Assembly (NCBI GenBank): GCA_035235625.1
Contig: CP141146.1
Coordinates: 9,294,501 to 9,358,500 of the forward strand
Length of the DNA: 64,000 nucleotides
Direction: 5' to 3'
Origin: Saururus chinensis
Taxonomy: Eukaryota; Streptophyta; Magnoliopsida; Piperales; Saururaceae
In this document: positions 45,067-58,592 of the stretch, piece after piece
Layout of the letters: each line of letters opens with the position of its first letter
Numbering within the stretch: the stretch's first letter is position 1
Notes under the pieces: model-generated
Told to the model about the DNA's origin: nothing
Databases searched by the model: none
What the model saw: the letters and a program-made list of their open reading frames with translations, nothing else
Program-made: the position numbers and the translations under genes

Positions 45067-46723
45067 GGGGTTAAAATATAAAGAGCGTTTAGCATGACTG
45101 GTTTCCATGACTGAAGCCCCGTGACCAACCCACATGGGGCTCCGGATATGGAGGGGACTCTGATCATGGAAAACCAGTCAAGATTTTTCCTAAAGATATA
45201 TCCATACCGAAGAAATACTTGTTTTACGCATAAAATTGAGTCAATGGGTTTATTTTACAGAGAAGTTGATTGATTGTTTTTGGAATAATTAGACCCTTCG
45301 GGGTTGTTGAGCGTTTTGACATTTAAGGTGTCTTCTTTATGATTAAATTCAATTTCGTCTGTATTATGTGCATTGGACAATCTAACACCTCTAAAATATC
45401 CATTCGAGACGATAGCTTATGCAATAAAATCAAAGCAATTATTTCCATACAGTGATCTGACTGCCATATACACAGCTAATATCTCAGGTTCACACATCTA
45501 ACTAAGTGCCAGTAGCTATTTACAGATCTAGTGTGGTTCTTTGGTCCTAAAAATGCTCAAGGACACTCAATCAGATAACATAAACTTCAGAGCTTTAGTG
45601 TTAGTACTACAAGTTCATCTCCATGCTCTAAGAAAATGAAAATAATCATGCCACAGAAAGAAATTTAAAAACATGATACATAAATGAAAGAAGAACGAGC
45701 TATAGAACTTACTTTAACACAAGCTAGTAAGGGTGAGGCAATAGTATCTATTCTAGCATTTTGAAGATATTTCTGATCAACCTGATTACCTCTAAAGTCC
45801 TAATTAAGTCACATCTTCCTACACGGATAGTAGATATCCACTCACCCTATTAAGGGGGTAGATTGGCTAAAAAAAGGGTGGTGAACTTACTCATCCTTCA
45901 TGCTTAACCTGATCACTTTTATAAAAGAGGTAGGTTTGCTAAAAGAGGGGTAGTAAACTTACTCATCCTTTGTGCTTAATCTAATCACTTTTATCGAGCA
46001 GTGACAGCTACTGTAGACCGAATTTTCTCTCTCGCCATCTTCTTTATTCTTTTCCTCCCATTTGAGCTTTTCTTAACATACTCACCCCAAATATTTGTTA
46101 AGTGAACATCTACATTGATAAACACAAGAAGTTGCTATTGACTCGCAGGTGAAAGCTGATTGATCGTTAAGTAAACACAAATGTGGGGCATATATGCCTC
46201 AAATCAAGATTTGAACCTCTCATACCATGTTACATAACTATTATTTTGCCCAAAAGTTAGGAAACGTATTATCAATTATCTATTTACTTTATATTGCATC
46301 AATAAATGCTCAAATCAAAGAAGCATACCACTAAGGTTGAGGTGTCTCCCCATGTAGCAACCTCCCAAAGGTTGAAATTCCATTAAGAAGGCAGGGATGA
46401 GAATTAATCATGTAGAAGGAACCAACAATATATGCGAGGGAGGAGGTGCGGTTCAAGACCGAGTCATTAACCCGACAATGGGACCGGTTTAAGCCGGCCC
46501 GGTTGACGGGTCGCTTGCGGTTCTTGGATCATCCGGCCAGCGAACCATAAAATTACCGAGCCGGACGAAACGCCTCCAGCTATAGACGGAGCGCCCGAGG
46601 GCGGGGCCTGTGCCAACTTCCATTTCCGTCTTGGACGCTCACGCCCGTGGCCACGGACGCGGCGACTGCGTAGGCGGCGGAGACGTCCGCGAGGAGGCGA
46701 TTCGTCCAACTTCTCCTTCATTG
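45067..46723. other. gene C 3' flank and SEC15 promoter/leader region
   Basis: No coding frame was recognised in the AT-rich part. A 71-bp tandem duplication is at 45857-45996. From about 46480 the sequence becomes GC-rich and probably contains the promoter and first non-coding exon of the SEC15 gene. Confidence 0.45.
45857..45996. repeat. 71-bp tandem duplication
   Basis: Two adjacent imperfect copies containing GTAGATTGGCTAAAA/GTAGGTTTGCTAAAA and ACTTACTCATCCTT..TGCTTAA start near 45857 and 45928. Confidence 0.75.
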
Positions 46724-47698
46724 GTATGGATTCGAGACATGGCAGCTGTAAAAAATTGTACATTTAAATTTGGGTTGTGGATTGAGATTTACTGGGAGCA
46801 AGTTTAATCGGGGAGGTGATTATTCATTATTTACATTTTTCTGCATTTTCGTTTGTGCATCTTTTAAGCAAGATACACGCATTGGGGAGCAGTTAATGGA
46901 GGATTGCTCTTTTTGTGATTTTTAACTTCGATGTATGTAACAATTTGAGCGAGATAAACGTTGGAGGACATTGCCTCAGTTCTCCATCGTTGATAATGTC
47001 TTCCAAATGCCTTTCGCTATGGCCTGCAAATTAATTTCTTAATCGTTCTTTGTCAAGGTGATCGAATTTTCATTTAGGGTGTAGATGGATTTTGGAAGCA
47101 AGGGAAATCGATGGGCGTAGGGTCATGGTAAGGTTGAGATTCAGACAGCGATAACAGACGAACAGTCAGAAAGAAGTGTGAACGATGTTAGTGATATCAA
47201 TATTACATACCTTCTATCCAGTGGAACACAATTTCAAAATTCTATGTGTTTGGTAATTTCATATTTGGTTGTCTCACTCCCTTTTGTTGTATGGTTGTGA
47301 TAATTTTTAAATATATTTTGCTTGCCGCTGTCAGAATCTGTGTCCGCAGGGTGGAGTCATTGACCTAATATTTTTTGTACATATGGTGAATGTTTTCTTA
47401 AGGTCTTCATCTGTTGCCTCAGATGAAATTTTTATAGTCAATTTCCGCAAAACATTAATTTGTTAATCCTATTAGGATTTCATTTATTTTATTATGAAGA
47501 TAATTATTAAGATTATTTAAAGCAATAGTCTTTTGATGCAAGTCCAGTTTATCAGGGACATTTTCCAAGTCTTGTTGGTGACAGGATTGGGCTATTATGA
47601 TGTTGGGTGGGCTCTGTTTTTCTAATATATCAAATAACGAAATATAAGTGCAAATCAGTTTCCCAAATTTAATTTTTTTGTGTAAATGATCAAACAGG
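46724..47698 (+). other. proposed 5'-UTR intron of SEC15 gene
   Basis: A GC-rich leader-like stretch ends at TTCATTG|GTATGG (46724), and an acceptor TCAAACAG| ends at 47698, 21 bases before the ATG. The span between is T-rich and non-coding. It is inferred from splice motifs and composition only. Confidence 0.5.
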
Positions 47699-47719
47699 TA
47701 TTTACATTGCCTTAAAACC

Positions 47720-50095
47720 ATGCATGCGAAACCTAAGAGGAGAATTCTTTCAGAGAATGGAGATGGAGGAGGTGGCGATGAACTCGTCCTTGCCACTTCA
47801 GTTGGTAATGGAGAAGATCTGTCTCCTCTTGTTTGTCATGCATTTGAAGCTGGAAAACCTGATGTGCTGTTGCACCAGCTTAGGAATTTAGTTAAGAGAA
47901 AAGAGCTTGAGATTGAAGAGCTATGCAAGCTCCATTATGAAGACTTCATTATTGCTGTTGATGAGCTTCGAGGTGTGCTTGTAGATGCTGATGAACTCAA
48001 GAATGCTTTGCAGAGTGAGAACTTCCGGCTTCAAGAAGTTGGTAGCTCTCTGTTGATGAAACTCGAGGAACTACTTGAGTCTTATGCAATTAAAAAAAAT
48101 GTGACTGAAGCTATACAAATGTCAAAATTTTGTGTCCATGTTGTTAACTTATGTGTTAAGTGTAACAACCAAGTATCAGAAGGTAGATTTTACCCTGCTC
48201 TCAAGTCTTTAGACCTCATTGAAAGGGATTATTTAGGAAAAGTTCCCGTTAAAGCTCTTAAGAAGGTTATTGAACAACAAATACCTGCCATAAAATCTTA
48301 TATTGAGAAGAAGGTATGCAGTGAGTTCAATGACTGGCTTGTGAATATAAGAAGCACTGCAAGGGAGATTGGGCAGTTGGCAATTGGGCAGGCTGCATCA
48401 GCCCGTCAGAGAGATGAAGAAATGCGGGCTCGCCAGCATGAAGCTGAGGAACAGAGCCGTTCAGGTTTTGGCGAATGTGTGTACACTTTGGATGTTGATG
48501 AATTTGACCAGGATTCCGTTATAAAATTTGATCTCACACCCGTTTATTGGGCCTACCACATTCACAAGTGTCTGGGCCTTGAAGATCAGTTCCGTGAATA
48601 TTATTACAAAAACAGACTGCTGCAATTGAATTCTGACTGGGAAGTATCTTCCACACAGCCATTTCTTGAATCCCATCAAACCTTTTTTGCTCAAATTGCT
48701 GGTTACTTTATAGTGGAGGATCGAGTTTTAAGGACTGCAGGTGGATTATTATCAACAAATCAGGTGGAAAGTATATGGGATACTGCTGTTGCAAAAATGA
48801 CCACTGTTTTAGAGGAGAACTTTTCTCGTATGGATACTGCCAGTCATTTGCTCTTAATCAAGGATTATGTGACTCTTCTTGGTGCAACTCTTCGTCTTTA
48901 TGGATACCAAGTGACCACTTTGCTGGAGGTTCTTGATAATACTCGGGACAAGTATCACGAGCTTCTTCTTGAAGAATGTAGGAAACAAATAAGTGACATT
49001 CTTGCAAATGATAAGTATAAGCAGATGGTGCTGAGAAAGGAGTATGAGTACAACATGCATGTTTTATCTTTCCATCTACAAATGTCTGATATAATGCCAG
49101 CATTCCCTTATATGGCTCCTTTCTCCTCCTCTGTTCCTGATATTTGTCGCATTGTCAGATCCTTCATTGAGGACTCAGTAAATTACTTGTCTTATGGAGG
49201 TCAGATGAATGTTTATGATGTGGCGAGGAAGTATTTGGAAAAGCTTTTGATAGATGTACTCAATGAAGCTTTGTTGAAAGCTATACATAGTAGCAGCACT
49301 GGAGTGTCACAGGCCATGCAAATAGCTGCCAACTTGTCAGTTCTTCAACGAGCTTGCGATTTGTTTCTTCATCAGTTGGCCCAATTATGTGGCATTCCTT
49401 TACGGCTAGCAGATCGTTTCCATTCCAGTTTGACTGCCCATGGTGTTCTTAAAACTTCACAGGATGCTGCATATCATGCACTTTTGAATCTTGTGAACTC
49501 CAGGATATCTGAATCTATGGCTCTTCCTGAGATTATTAATTGGACTGCAGATGAGGCCCCACAAAATGCTAATGAGTACATGACTGAAGTTGTAATGTAC
49601 CTTGACACTCTTGTGTCCACAGCTCAGCAGATATTGCCTCTGGATGCCTTATACAAAGTAGTAAGTGGGGCACTTCAGCACATCTCTAATTTGATTGTGT
49701 CGGCTTTCCTCAGTGACAGTGTGAAGAGATTTAGTGTTAATGCTGTCATTGGCTTAGACAACGACCTAAAACTACTGGAAAATTTTGCTGATGAGAAATT
49801 TCATAGTAGTGAATTTGGTGAGATTAATAAGGAAGGGAACATAATAGATCTTTTATTAGAGGCCAGACAGTTGGTGAATCTTTTATTGAGTAACCAGCCA
49901 GAGAATTTTATGAACCCCGTTATAAGAGAGAAAAATTATAATGCATTGGACCATAAAAAGGTGGCTAGCATTTGCGAGAAATTTAAGGATTCACCAGATA
50001 GATTGTTTGGAAGTCTGGCAAATAGGAATTCAAAACAAAATGCACGTAAGAAGTCTATGGACATGTTGAAGAGGAGACTTCGTGATTTCAACTGA
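47720..50095 (+). CDS. SEC15A: exocyst complex subunit SEC15 (SEC15A type)
   Basis: A single uninterrupted frame of 791 codons, matching the length of plant SEC15A proteins (about 790). SEC15 is a subunit of the octameric exocyst, which tethers secretory vesicles at the plasma membrane. In other organisms its C-terminal region contacts Rab GTPases. Recognisable blocks in order: AKPKRRI..ENGD N-terminus, [56 protein letters not shown] (about 273-286), [73 protein letters not shown], and a C-terminus [19 protein letters not shown]...[14 protein letters not shown]. The intron-free coding region is usual for this gene. The start is chosen because translation from 47720 reproduces the family N-terminus. 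No frameshift or missing block was seen. Confidence 0.96.
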   Translation: MHAKPKRRILSENGDGGGGDELVLATSVGNGEDLSPLVCHAFEAGKPDVLLHQLRNLVKRKELEIEELCKLHYEDFIIAVDELRGVLVDADELKNALQSENFRLQEVGSSLLMKLEELLESYAIKKNVTEAIQMSKFCVHVVNLCVKCNNQVSEGRFYPALKSLDLIERDYLGKVPVKALKKVIEQQIPAIKSYIEKKVCSEFNDWLVNIRSTAREIGQLAIGQAASARQRDEEMRARQHEAEEQSRSGFGECVYTLDVDEFDQDSVIKFDLTPVYWAYHIHKCLGLEDQFREYYYKNRLLQLNSDWEVSSTQPFLESHQTFFAQIAGYFIVEDRVLRTAGGLLSTNQVESIWDTAVAKMTTVLEENFSRMDTASHLLLIKDYVTLLGATLRLYGYQVTTLLEVLDNTRDKYHELLLEECRKQISDILANDKYKQMVLRKEYEYNMHVLSFHLQMSDIMPAFPYMAPFSSSVPDICRIVRSFIEDSVNYLSYGGQMNVYDVARKYLEKLLIDVLNEALLKAIHSSSTGVSQAMQIAANLSVLQRACDLFLHQLAQLCGIPLRLADRFHSSLTAHGVLKTSQDAAYHALLNLVNSRISESMALPEIINWTADEAPQNANEYMTEVVMYLDTLVSTAQQILPLDALYKVVSGALQHISNLIVSAFLSDSVKRFSVNAVIGLDNDLKLLENFADEKFHSSEFGEINKEGNIIDLLLEARQLVNLLLSNQPENFMNPVIREKNYNALDHKKVASICEKFKDSPDRLFGSLANRNSKQNARKKSMDMLKRRLRDFN

Positions 50096-52914
50096 CTTTG
50101 GGTTGGGTAGTTGTAATGTCGACTTCCATATGTTTTCATTTTCCCTCTGTTTCAGCTGTGTAGCATCAAACATGTCCATTGATCCCTGCTTTCTCTCTGT
50201 AATTAATGATAAATTGATGTTTGAGCACCAAACCTATAAGTTTGAGGCTTGCAATTTTGAAATTACAAATAATTGATTATCTTATACAACGAGTATATTA
50301 TATCTGATTGGGATCTTTGCAGAAGTTTTTCTACAGTTCAGAATTACGTACTTCCAATCTTCTTTGTCATGTGGTGATATGTAAATCATCTTTGGCCTCC
50401 TTCATAATTCCTATAATGAAGTAATATGATTTCAGCCCCTCTCAAAAAAAAATATTAAAGTATTAGAGAAAGGTGACTTAGTATCTGTACTTTACACACA
50501 GCTTCTTTGTACTAATGGACTTTAAAAGAGATGCTTTTTTCCAGTGTATTTAATAGAAGTTTGTTAAATTACCACTTGGTTCATAAGCCTTCTGTGTTAT
50601 CTCCACTTAAGCAATGATGTAAAATTGTATCAACATTTTACGATGATAATGCAACGGATTTGTGATGACTGCTTGGAATATGGTTAGCTTTTCTGCGGTT
50701 ACTCTTTTACCTCGAGTGGAAAACATTTTCGGGAATTAATGGTGCACACGAGTTTATATGTCTGCGGGTTTTAATTTATATATGTAATTTTTTTCCACCA
50801 ATCATTAATGCTACTACACTTGTATAAATGTTTACGTCTTTCAGTTGCTGCAGAGTGGATAACTCATGACTGCCTTTTTGTTAAGATGATAAGCACCTAA
50901 TTATGTGCGACTTATTATCTATATTATCACAAAAAAAGGCTAATTATATACTCCCTCTATTCTATATTAATAGTTATATTTGAAAAATGATGGGTTATTT
51001 TTTAATGGTGAAACCTACATAGAAAAATAAGTTTATGATACTCTTTTTTTAAATACCCGACCACTTAAATTTAATAAAATGGAGTCATTAATGTAGAACA
51101 AATTTTTTTCTCAAATGAAGCTATCAATTTAGGACAGAGGGAGTATATTAGTTTCATAAGAAGTTCACATTTCCATTTTCTTGGCTATTGATGCGTGTGT
51201 TTGATATTGAGTGCTGAATTACGCTCTTGTCCAAGATCTGTTAAGATCTGTTAGTGATTAAGCAGTTTGGTTGTTTGAGCTTCATATTTGATATTTTATT
51301 CTGTACCTAATGCATTGAGCAGTTATTAAGTATTAGGGTACTGCATCTGGACGTGAAATTAATGTGAACCTATTTTTTATGCTAGATTCTGATGTCTGCT
51401 TCCTTATATTTGATGTAAGACATACCCAATGGATTTGCAATGGGTGTAAGTAGAAGAATTCAATGCAAGAAGGGAGGCTGAAACCTCAAATTGTTTCAGA
51501 ACATTATGCTCAGCTCATCTTTGGTTGTTAAAGTTGCAGTAGAACACACAACATTGGGAGACGCTGCATAAGAGCAAAGTCACTCGGGAGATTGTGTTAT
51601 TGAGCCATGACCCGACCTAAACACTTGACCCAACCGGGCCCAATAAGCAGTGGCCAGACCTCCAAGGTGGGTCATTCCAGATTGCCATCATCGGCCTTGC
51701 TCCTCCCCCAGGTTTTATTGAACTTTTTTATTGCGTTTTCATTGGGAACACAGTTTTGGTGACAGTGTGGGAGCTACATTGCCGGCGCATACCTTTAGAG
51801 GGCCTAAGGCGAAATACTTAAATTAAGTATTTTTATAATTTATATAATAATATTAATATTTAATATATAATTAATAAATTTATCTTAATAAAAAATAATT
51901 TTAACTATAATAAATTATTTTTACTATGTAGTTACAAATTTACTTATTAATATGTTGTATTCAAGCTTTAGCAAGAAAAAAAGATGAAGTATCATTCATT
52001 GGAGAAAGATATGTTAATGTAAATGACTAATGAGCTAAAAAAATAGTGATTAGAGAAATTTTATGACTTTTTCTCAATTTATATTTAACTATAGGTATAG
52101 ATAATATAGAATACATGATCAAAGGAAGGATGCCAAGGTAGGTCCTCAACGGAAAGAAATTTATATGAAAATTAGAAAAATGAAGGGCCTATATGTATAT
52201 AATAATTTTTTTATTAAGTAATAGGCCTTTAATTGTAATATGGTGCAGACCCCTTCATTGGCCTGCCTGCTTATAAAGTCTTGGCTCCGCCCTTACTACT
52301 TTCAATCTTGCATAGTCATGGCTTGTCTAGAAGACCTCAAGTTGGCCCTTTGGGAGTGACATTGTTGAACGGAATTGCCAGATTACCATGAACATCATCA
52401 AGGTTCCTAATAGTCAATCCCTAGGCCATAAAGTTGATCATATAGGATATTTGTCACATCCTCTTTAGTTTTCATCAAGTTGAAGTTTGACACGTCTATT
52501 GGGAAGATGTATATGTGAATATCCTTTCAAATGTCCTTATTGGTAGCTTTGGGACCATCTTTTAGGTTCCTCTTATTCTAGCCTCCAACCCCTGGCGATG
52601 GACTTGGGCTTTGGCTAATTAGTATTCGACTAATCCTCTTGAAATGACCCTTGTGTTCTACACTAGTAGGGCCAATGTTGTGATGATGGTGGTGCGCATC
52701 GTATCTGGCTTCTCAGCTGATGGCATTTTATCTCAATTTTCTTATGGAGAACATATTGTTTGTGTTCTTATCCAATTCTTGTTATCATGTCGTTGTTTTA
52801 ATGTTGTGGATCAATTAAATTAACTTGTTTACCCAAAAAAAAACCCTCTCTCTAAGACTATCTGTTCCTTAAGCTCTCTACTGGACTCCCTGGTTCAGGT
52901 GTATACAAGTTTGT
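50096..52914. other. SEC15 3' flank and intergenic DNA, no gene recognised
   Basis: It contains the SEC15 3' UTR (exact end not determined) and one Stowaway-like MITE. The remaining 2.7 kb has no frame with recognisable domains. Confidence 0.45.
50951..51143. mobile_element. Stowaway-like MITE
   Basis: CTCCCTCTATTCTATATTAA at the left mirrors TTAGGACAGAGGGAG at the right. TA dinucleotides flank both sides (50949-50950, 51144-51145). At 193 bp and non-coding, it is the cleanest Stowaway-like copy in the window. Confidence 0.8.
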
Positions 52915-52922
52915 GTTGGGAC

Positions 52923-53646
52923 TATGGAAGGCCGTATCAACCTATACGGGTCCGTATCGGTCGATACATACCCGTATCGGTTGATACCAATACGATACAG
53001 GGGGCGATACGCCCCCCACATATTTTTTCGATGCGTATCGGTTATATTGTATCGATACGGTCGATATGTATCGATATTATATTTAAAAAATAATTTTTTT
53101 AATTAAAAAAATTATTTTTAATTAAAAAAATTAATTTTTTTTCTTAAAAATACAAATACAATTCAAACCCCAATTCTTTAAAAGTTTAAGTTTTAATTAT
53201 ATTAAAAATAATATTTTTAAAATTATATAAGATCAATACTGGTAGGTCCATATAATTTACATAATTATTTTTTTTACATATAGTGCTCTACAAATATACA
53301 TTTATTTAAACATGTAATTTAGACTCATATTAAGCATATTATTTATTTTTAAAATTAACTAATTTTAAAGTATTTAATATGGGAAAGAATGACCAATATT
53401 AATATGGGACGGAGAGCATAATAGTATATGGTTCTAAATAAATTAATTTTAGAATACTCATATCAGTTGATATGGTATTATATGGTTTTATTATGCTCTA
53501 AAAGAAGTATTATAATAATATATTATTAGTTATAATATTTTTTTATGTTTATAAAAGGGTTTATGCCCATTTCGGCGCGTATCATCGGCGTATACCCGTA
53601 TCTATGATCATCGATACTCTCATGCGTATCGATACGGCCTTCCATA
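52923..53646. mobile_element. hAT-like non-autonomous element with 8-bp target duplication
   Basis: The termini TATGGAAGGCCGTATC and GATACGGCCTTCCATA are perfect 16-bp inverted repeats. The 8-mer GTTGGGAC occurs immediately outside both ends (52915-52922 and 53647-53654). Subterminal regions are dense in CGTATCGG/CGATACG words, as expected for transposase-binding repeats. The 724-bp body is AT-rich without coding capacity. The 8-bp duplication favours the hAT superfamily. A Mutator-like origin (usually 9-11 bp) is less likely. Confidence 0.82.
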
Positions 53647-53654
53647 GTTGGGAC

Positions 53655-55500
53655 TTGTTTTGATCCAACAAGTGTGCACTCTGAAATCTTTTGGCAGGTT
53701 AACTGAACTAACAAATACAATGAGCTGAATGAGGATGATGATTTAATGTCACCTTCAACAAGTTTATTAAGCAATCATTCAAGGAAGAAAAATTAGAAAG
53801 GAGGATGTAGACGAGACAAAAAATTTCCATTTTTTGTTTTTTTATTTGTTTCCCATGTATATCAATTTCCTAATTTAGCTAGGGCTCCTCCTGTTAGTTT
53901 TCGTTAGCGGAGTGTCTATCTCTAGGTTTGGGGGAGGGTCTTTTATCTTTTATATCTAATACACTTTTTTTATTGCAGACAAAAAAAAATGTAGCATGCA
54001 TTCTTTCAAGTATCCTAATAGTAAATCTTATATTTAAAATAGAAGGTCACTTAAGTTTTTCTTGATGCGAGTTTAATGTTGATTCTCTGCAAAGAAAAGT
54101 GGCGGTTTTCTCTTTCCCACGCATAATAGCACAGTGAAATGGAACGGCAAGAGAAGATGGTCTCAAGAAGGAGGCAAGAAGCAAAGGAGGGTAGGACTGC
54201 ACTCAAAGCTCAGATATGGAATTAACTTGAGATTGACTTAATTAAGTTAAGTCTGGGCAAGGCCTATCTTAGGTTAGGTCAGGTCCAAAAGTAATACCTG
54301 GGTACTTTACGAGTTGGGTCGGATCGGGTCTAGCACGTGAAAACACCAATAACCAATATGAGTTCTTATTTGACCCCATTGGTATGAGTTGTAAATTATT
54401 ATAGACAGACCCAAGTTATTCCTACCTCAGGTCGAGTCGGATCCAAGTAATTTCTATCTCAAGTTAGGTTAAGTCTAAGAAACTCAATTCATACCTTGAG
54501 TCGAGCCTGAACCAAATGGCTTAAAGAAGGGGATGGATGAAGGCTGGTAGAAGTGGAGAGAGAATGTGCTTCGGGCTTATACAGAGATTGAGCCAATGAT
54601 GTGCCAAACTGAGCCTACGTTCACCAATGTCTCACATATGGCTGTGTTGGAACACTGAAGGACATGCTAATGACAACAATTTATACCTAATTTGTTGAGC
54701 TCTTAAACTTTGTTTTTTGCATTCTTGAATATGTTATGATTGACTTTTTCAAGGTCCACAACAATTTTAAATTTCAACACCAATCTTGATGAAGCGAAGG
54801 GATTATTTTATGGACTCATCTAGCTTAACCATGTTTTCTTACTAAGCCTTGGTGACCAACAATGAGAGGCTTCTAACATTGGAGTAGTGTGAAAGAAACT
54901 TGAGAACCAAGTTACCTTGTTTACCCCTCCACGTGTACACCAGTTATGATAGGTGGTCACAAAAACATTTTTCTTATTTTACCAAAAAAGTGTTTAGGGT
55001 CACCTTATCTGATTTTTGGGTGTTCCTTGAAATTATGTGGCTAAAACGAGCTTGTTTTTGGCAACCGACAATAGCTAGTTAAGTTACCTATTATACTTTT
55101 TCACTGGTTATTTCAGGTTGTATATGCCATGGGGGCCCTATAATAAGAGGCTCATTCTTTTGTAGATCACTTCAAAATTTTTCCACCTTGGTTAGTTTGA
55201 ATGGATGGCATAAGTGTCTAGGTATGATTGGGGAAAAGGTTTGACTCACATGCAAATTTCTCTTGAAAATCATTATACAAAATTCGGAGAAAAATCCATT
55301 TAATTAAGGGGAAAATAATTACTGAAATTGTGGGTGTTAGAGGTGTGTAAAGGGAGTATGAGAGATAAAATGTCTCATTGGTGTAAAATCAAAATTGGCA
55401 ACTGTAATTCAGATTATATTCGGCTTGACCCCTAGGCAAATCATAAGGCTCTAATTCACATCTTCGAGGGGCTTACTTTCTTCAACTCGGGAGTAATATC
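53655..55500. other. intergenic DNA, no gene recognised
   Basis: No convincing coding sequence. Degenerate GGTC(A/G)GGTC-type words recur at about 54.25-54.5 kb. Confidence 0.4.
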
Positions 55501-55509
55501 ACTGACAAA

Positions 55510-55705
55510 CTAAATGTGTCTTTACAAAGTGGTTGTTGGTCTTTTATCCCAGCTGAAACTTTCCAGACTCCTGTATGGGATTTTCTTAATGCTCACACCC
55601 AACTCCTATAGGTGGTGCACGCCCACAAATAAATTCTCATTCAAATTTGTTTGTGACTTGTGGGATACACCATCTGAAAGTGAATTGGCATCACATTATT
55701 TGACA
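55510..55705 (+). pseudogene. decayed LINE ORF2 C-terminal fragment (candidate)
   Basis: The plus-strand frame includes RWCTPTNKFSFKFVCDLW, which resembles the W-PT-NG-FSFKSAWDL block found before the zinc-binding segment at the C-terminus of plant LINE reverse transcriptases. The frame is short, with no intact reverse transcriptase nearby, so this is a relic at best. Confidence 0.35.
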
Positions 55706-56564
55706 TAAGTATTGGGTTAATTGTTTTCTTACTTGATGCTTAACAACGGCTTACTTATGGTAATTTAGCATAGCAAGGTATTCTTTTGGCAAATAGATGC
55801 TCGCTATGCTACCATAATTTGGAAACTCAAGATCTTTTTTTTTCCAATGGACTTTTATAAAGATAGTCGGGAGACGAGTTCTCCTTAAGTGCTGGATTTT
55901 GAAATTAAATCTTTATTTTCAAGATTAAATTCAATGGGTCCTTCACTTTGTTAAATTGAATAAGTTTGGAGGAATTGTGTTAAGAACGTAGTTATATGCA
56001 CCCCATTAAACTCTTATATCCCCCATTTCCTATTTACCCCAACCCTACTTACTAAAATTTCTCACTAAAAATACATTCTTAAAATCTTTTTACCTCACCT
56101 TCCTCTCTCCTTCACGAGCACCAGTAACATGGTCACAACCCCCTCCTATTTACCCCAACCCTACCTACTAAAATCGCTTACTTATCTCCCACATCTAAAA
56201 ATTAATATATTCTTAAAGTCTTTTTACCACACCTTCCCCTCTCTTTGGTGACAGTGTCACTGTCAACGACCTGGTCTCAACCCTCCATCTTCCTCCTCGC
56301 TCTCCAATCCACCTCCTCATTGGCTACGATCGAGACTAGCTAGGCTATTTAGGCTATGGCTACGACGAGGGGGCACAACCAAGCCTAGCCCAAGTTGCAA
56401 TGAGGGGCAGGCAAGCTAGGGTCTAGCTATGACAACAGGTCATGACATGGTTTTGGCCTCCTGGATGTGGTCGGAGGCCAAAGCATGACACTAGCCGCTA
56501 GACGTCGCCGCCACTGCCATCTCTGTCATTTTTGTCGCTTTTGTTACCGGAGTGGGAAAAAAAG

Positions 56565-58206
56565 TGTAATGACCCTGAATTCCTAGTAAGCTTTCAGCCT
56601 CTAATAAGTTAATTTTAGAGTTTTTAATAGCTTTTTATTAGATAAAGATTGTTTTATGACAAGATTTTATAAGATTGTGGTTGAGCCTTGTAAGACGAGC
56701 ATAACGGACTTTGAACCACTCAAATCGGACGTTAGGGTTATAAGTTATGGCCTCAAGAAATGTACCTCAGGGGCAGGACCCACTTGAAAAGAGTGGGATA
56801 ACCTACCCACGAGTTGTATTATTTTGTAGGGCTCATTAATATAAGTTCAATGGTACAAAGAATACGCGATTATTACATATGATTGAGAAGGTATTGCATT
56901 TTGAAACTTGAAAATGGAAAAGAAAAATAATAAAATATTGAGGCTGATGCAGGCTAATGCACGCTGGCGTCAGCCAGTTAGCGGGACCGTCCGGGCTTGC
57001 ACAATGCATGACGGGTCTGCATGGCAGATCCGGGTCATGCGGGGCCCACACGATCTTGTGTCACTCGCGACATGTGTCTCCGCTCGGCGGCTCCACTATC
57101 GGGGCCCAAGAGGCGCTAGTGACGCAAGGGCAATGCTTGTTGTGCACGCATCTTGACGGTGCGATGTGCACATTCCGCGTGACTCAAGGCATGCGCACTT
57201 ATAAATAGTGTCACGAGGGATGTTTTTGAGCTGTTTTCTAGTTTTTCCACTCCTCGAACTTCTTTCTCTCTTTCAAAGCCATTTTACATCTAAATCGAGT
57301 CGTTTAAGAGGCGTTCTCTACTTAATCGAGCATGTTGGACACCGTGGTGGGGTCATTTTTGTCATTCGAGAACTCTATAGTTATGAAATTACTACCCCAA
57401 GGTTAAGGTAGGGGGTTTTAAACTCTAAATCCATGCTCTACTCATAGAAGATAACTCTTCTAAACTATTTTTCTTGGTTATGCTTATTAATTGTGCTTTT
57501 TGAAAAAAAATATAATACCTATGAAAATGATTTGCATCCACTGGATTATGTTTTGAGTGCATGCACTCCCTATCTAGTTCCTTAGCTTAAGAACCAAAAA
57601 TTATCATAACTTGAATATCCACCGAGATAAATAATTGGTTCTGGCACATGCAAAAAAGTGTGGAGCATTATGAAAAAACTTGTATCCTCTTAAGCCTTCT
57701 GATTGCCCCATGAGCATTTCGGGGAACTTCATTTTGGTATCACAACGACCTCGGTTTTATCGTCATCAAACGAACCGATGATTTCTAGATCATCTCTGAA
57801 TTGGATTGCTTCTAAATAATTAGTTTTTCGATGAAATATATTTTGAAAAGATTATATCTATTTAATACAACCTACTGAGTATAAATATACTCACTCACCC
57901 CTATATATTGCAGGTATTGCAGCATTGACGAAGGTGAAAGCGGTAGAGAATTCCAAATGAGTTATTGGGTTGCTGCAATAGGCATTTATGTAATTATTCA
58001 TATGACTGATATTTAAAGGCATGATATGCCTAGAAATTTATAAACTCTATACAAGTATTAGCTCTACGCACAGTAGTCCCTGGTGTAAGTAATATATTAT
58101 ATTATGTTCAGCTAAATTTATTTTTTTACTATGCATTTATGATATATATTTTGCTTGTGCAATTACTTTGTTATATTCAATTATTATCATTTTGATGATA
58201 GGCTTG
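56565..58206 (+). mobile_element. LTR fragment (gypsy-like), plus orientation
   Basis: It starts TGTAATGACCCTGAATTCC, a plant LTR-type start. At 57871-57899 it has the CCTACTGAGTATAAATATAC motif that also occurs, on the minus strand, in the LTRs at 0.95 and 5.13 kb. The 3' end and target duplication could not be fixed, so 58206 is approximate. Confidence 0.5.
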
Positions 58207-58447
58207 AGTGTTGTGTTTGTTTCCACACCGACGGCTATCACGTTTGGTCACGTGTATACTAATTATGCGGTCAAACTGTAATTATTATGATGATTATGTT
58301 ATATTAAATAAAGATTGCCACAAAGAGATTGTTGTTTGGGGTTTAATTCTTGGGGGAAGGAGGAAATTAAAAGGGGAAAGATGGGGTACTGAAGTAGAGA
58401 ATAAATTAAAGATTTTTTTACTCTAGTTGGGGGACAGAGGAGTTTAG

Positions 58448-58592
58448 TTGGGTACATATAGCCACATTCTTGTACTAAAGTCTACCTTCTTGGATTATAT
58501 CTTCTTCATATGGGGAGAAAGGAATCATCATGTTTTTGAAGGTAAAAATAAAATCCCTTACTACCTATCCAAGGTAATAATTGTGGAGTTTG
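58448..58592 (+). pseudogene. LINE-like C-terminal remnant (candidate)
   Basis: The plus frame reads LDYIFFIWGERNHHVFEGK, resembling the IW-ERNRR-F block near the C-terminus of plant LINE ORF2 proteins. It is cut off where the CACTA-like element begins at 58593. It may be the continuation of the relic at 55.5 kb, separated by the LTR. Confidence 0.4.
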
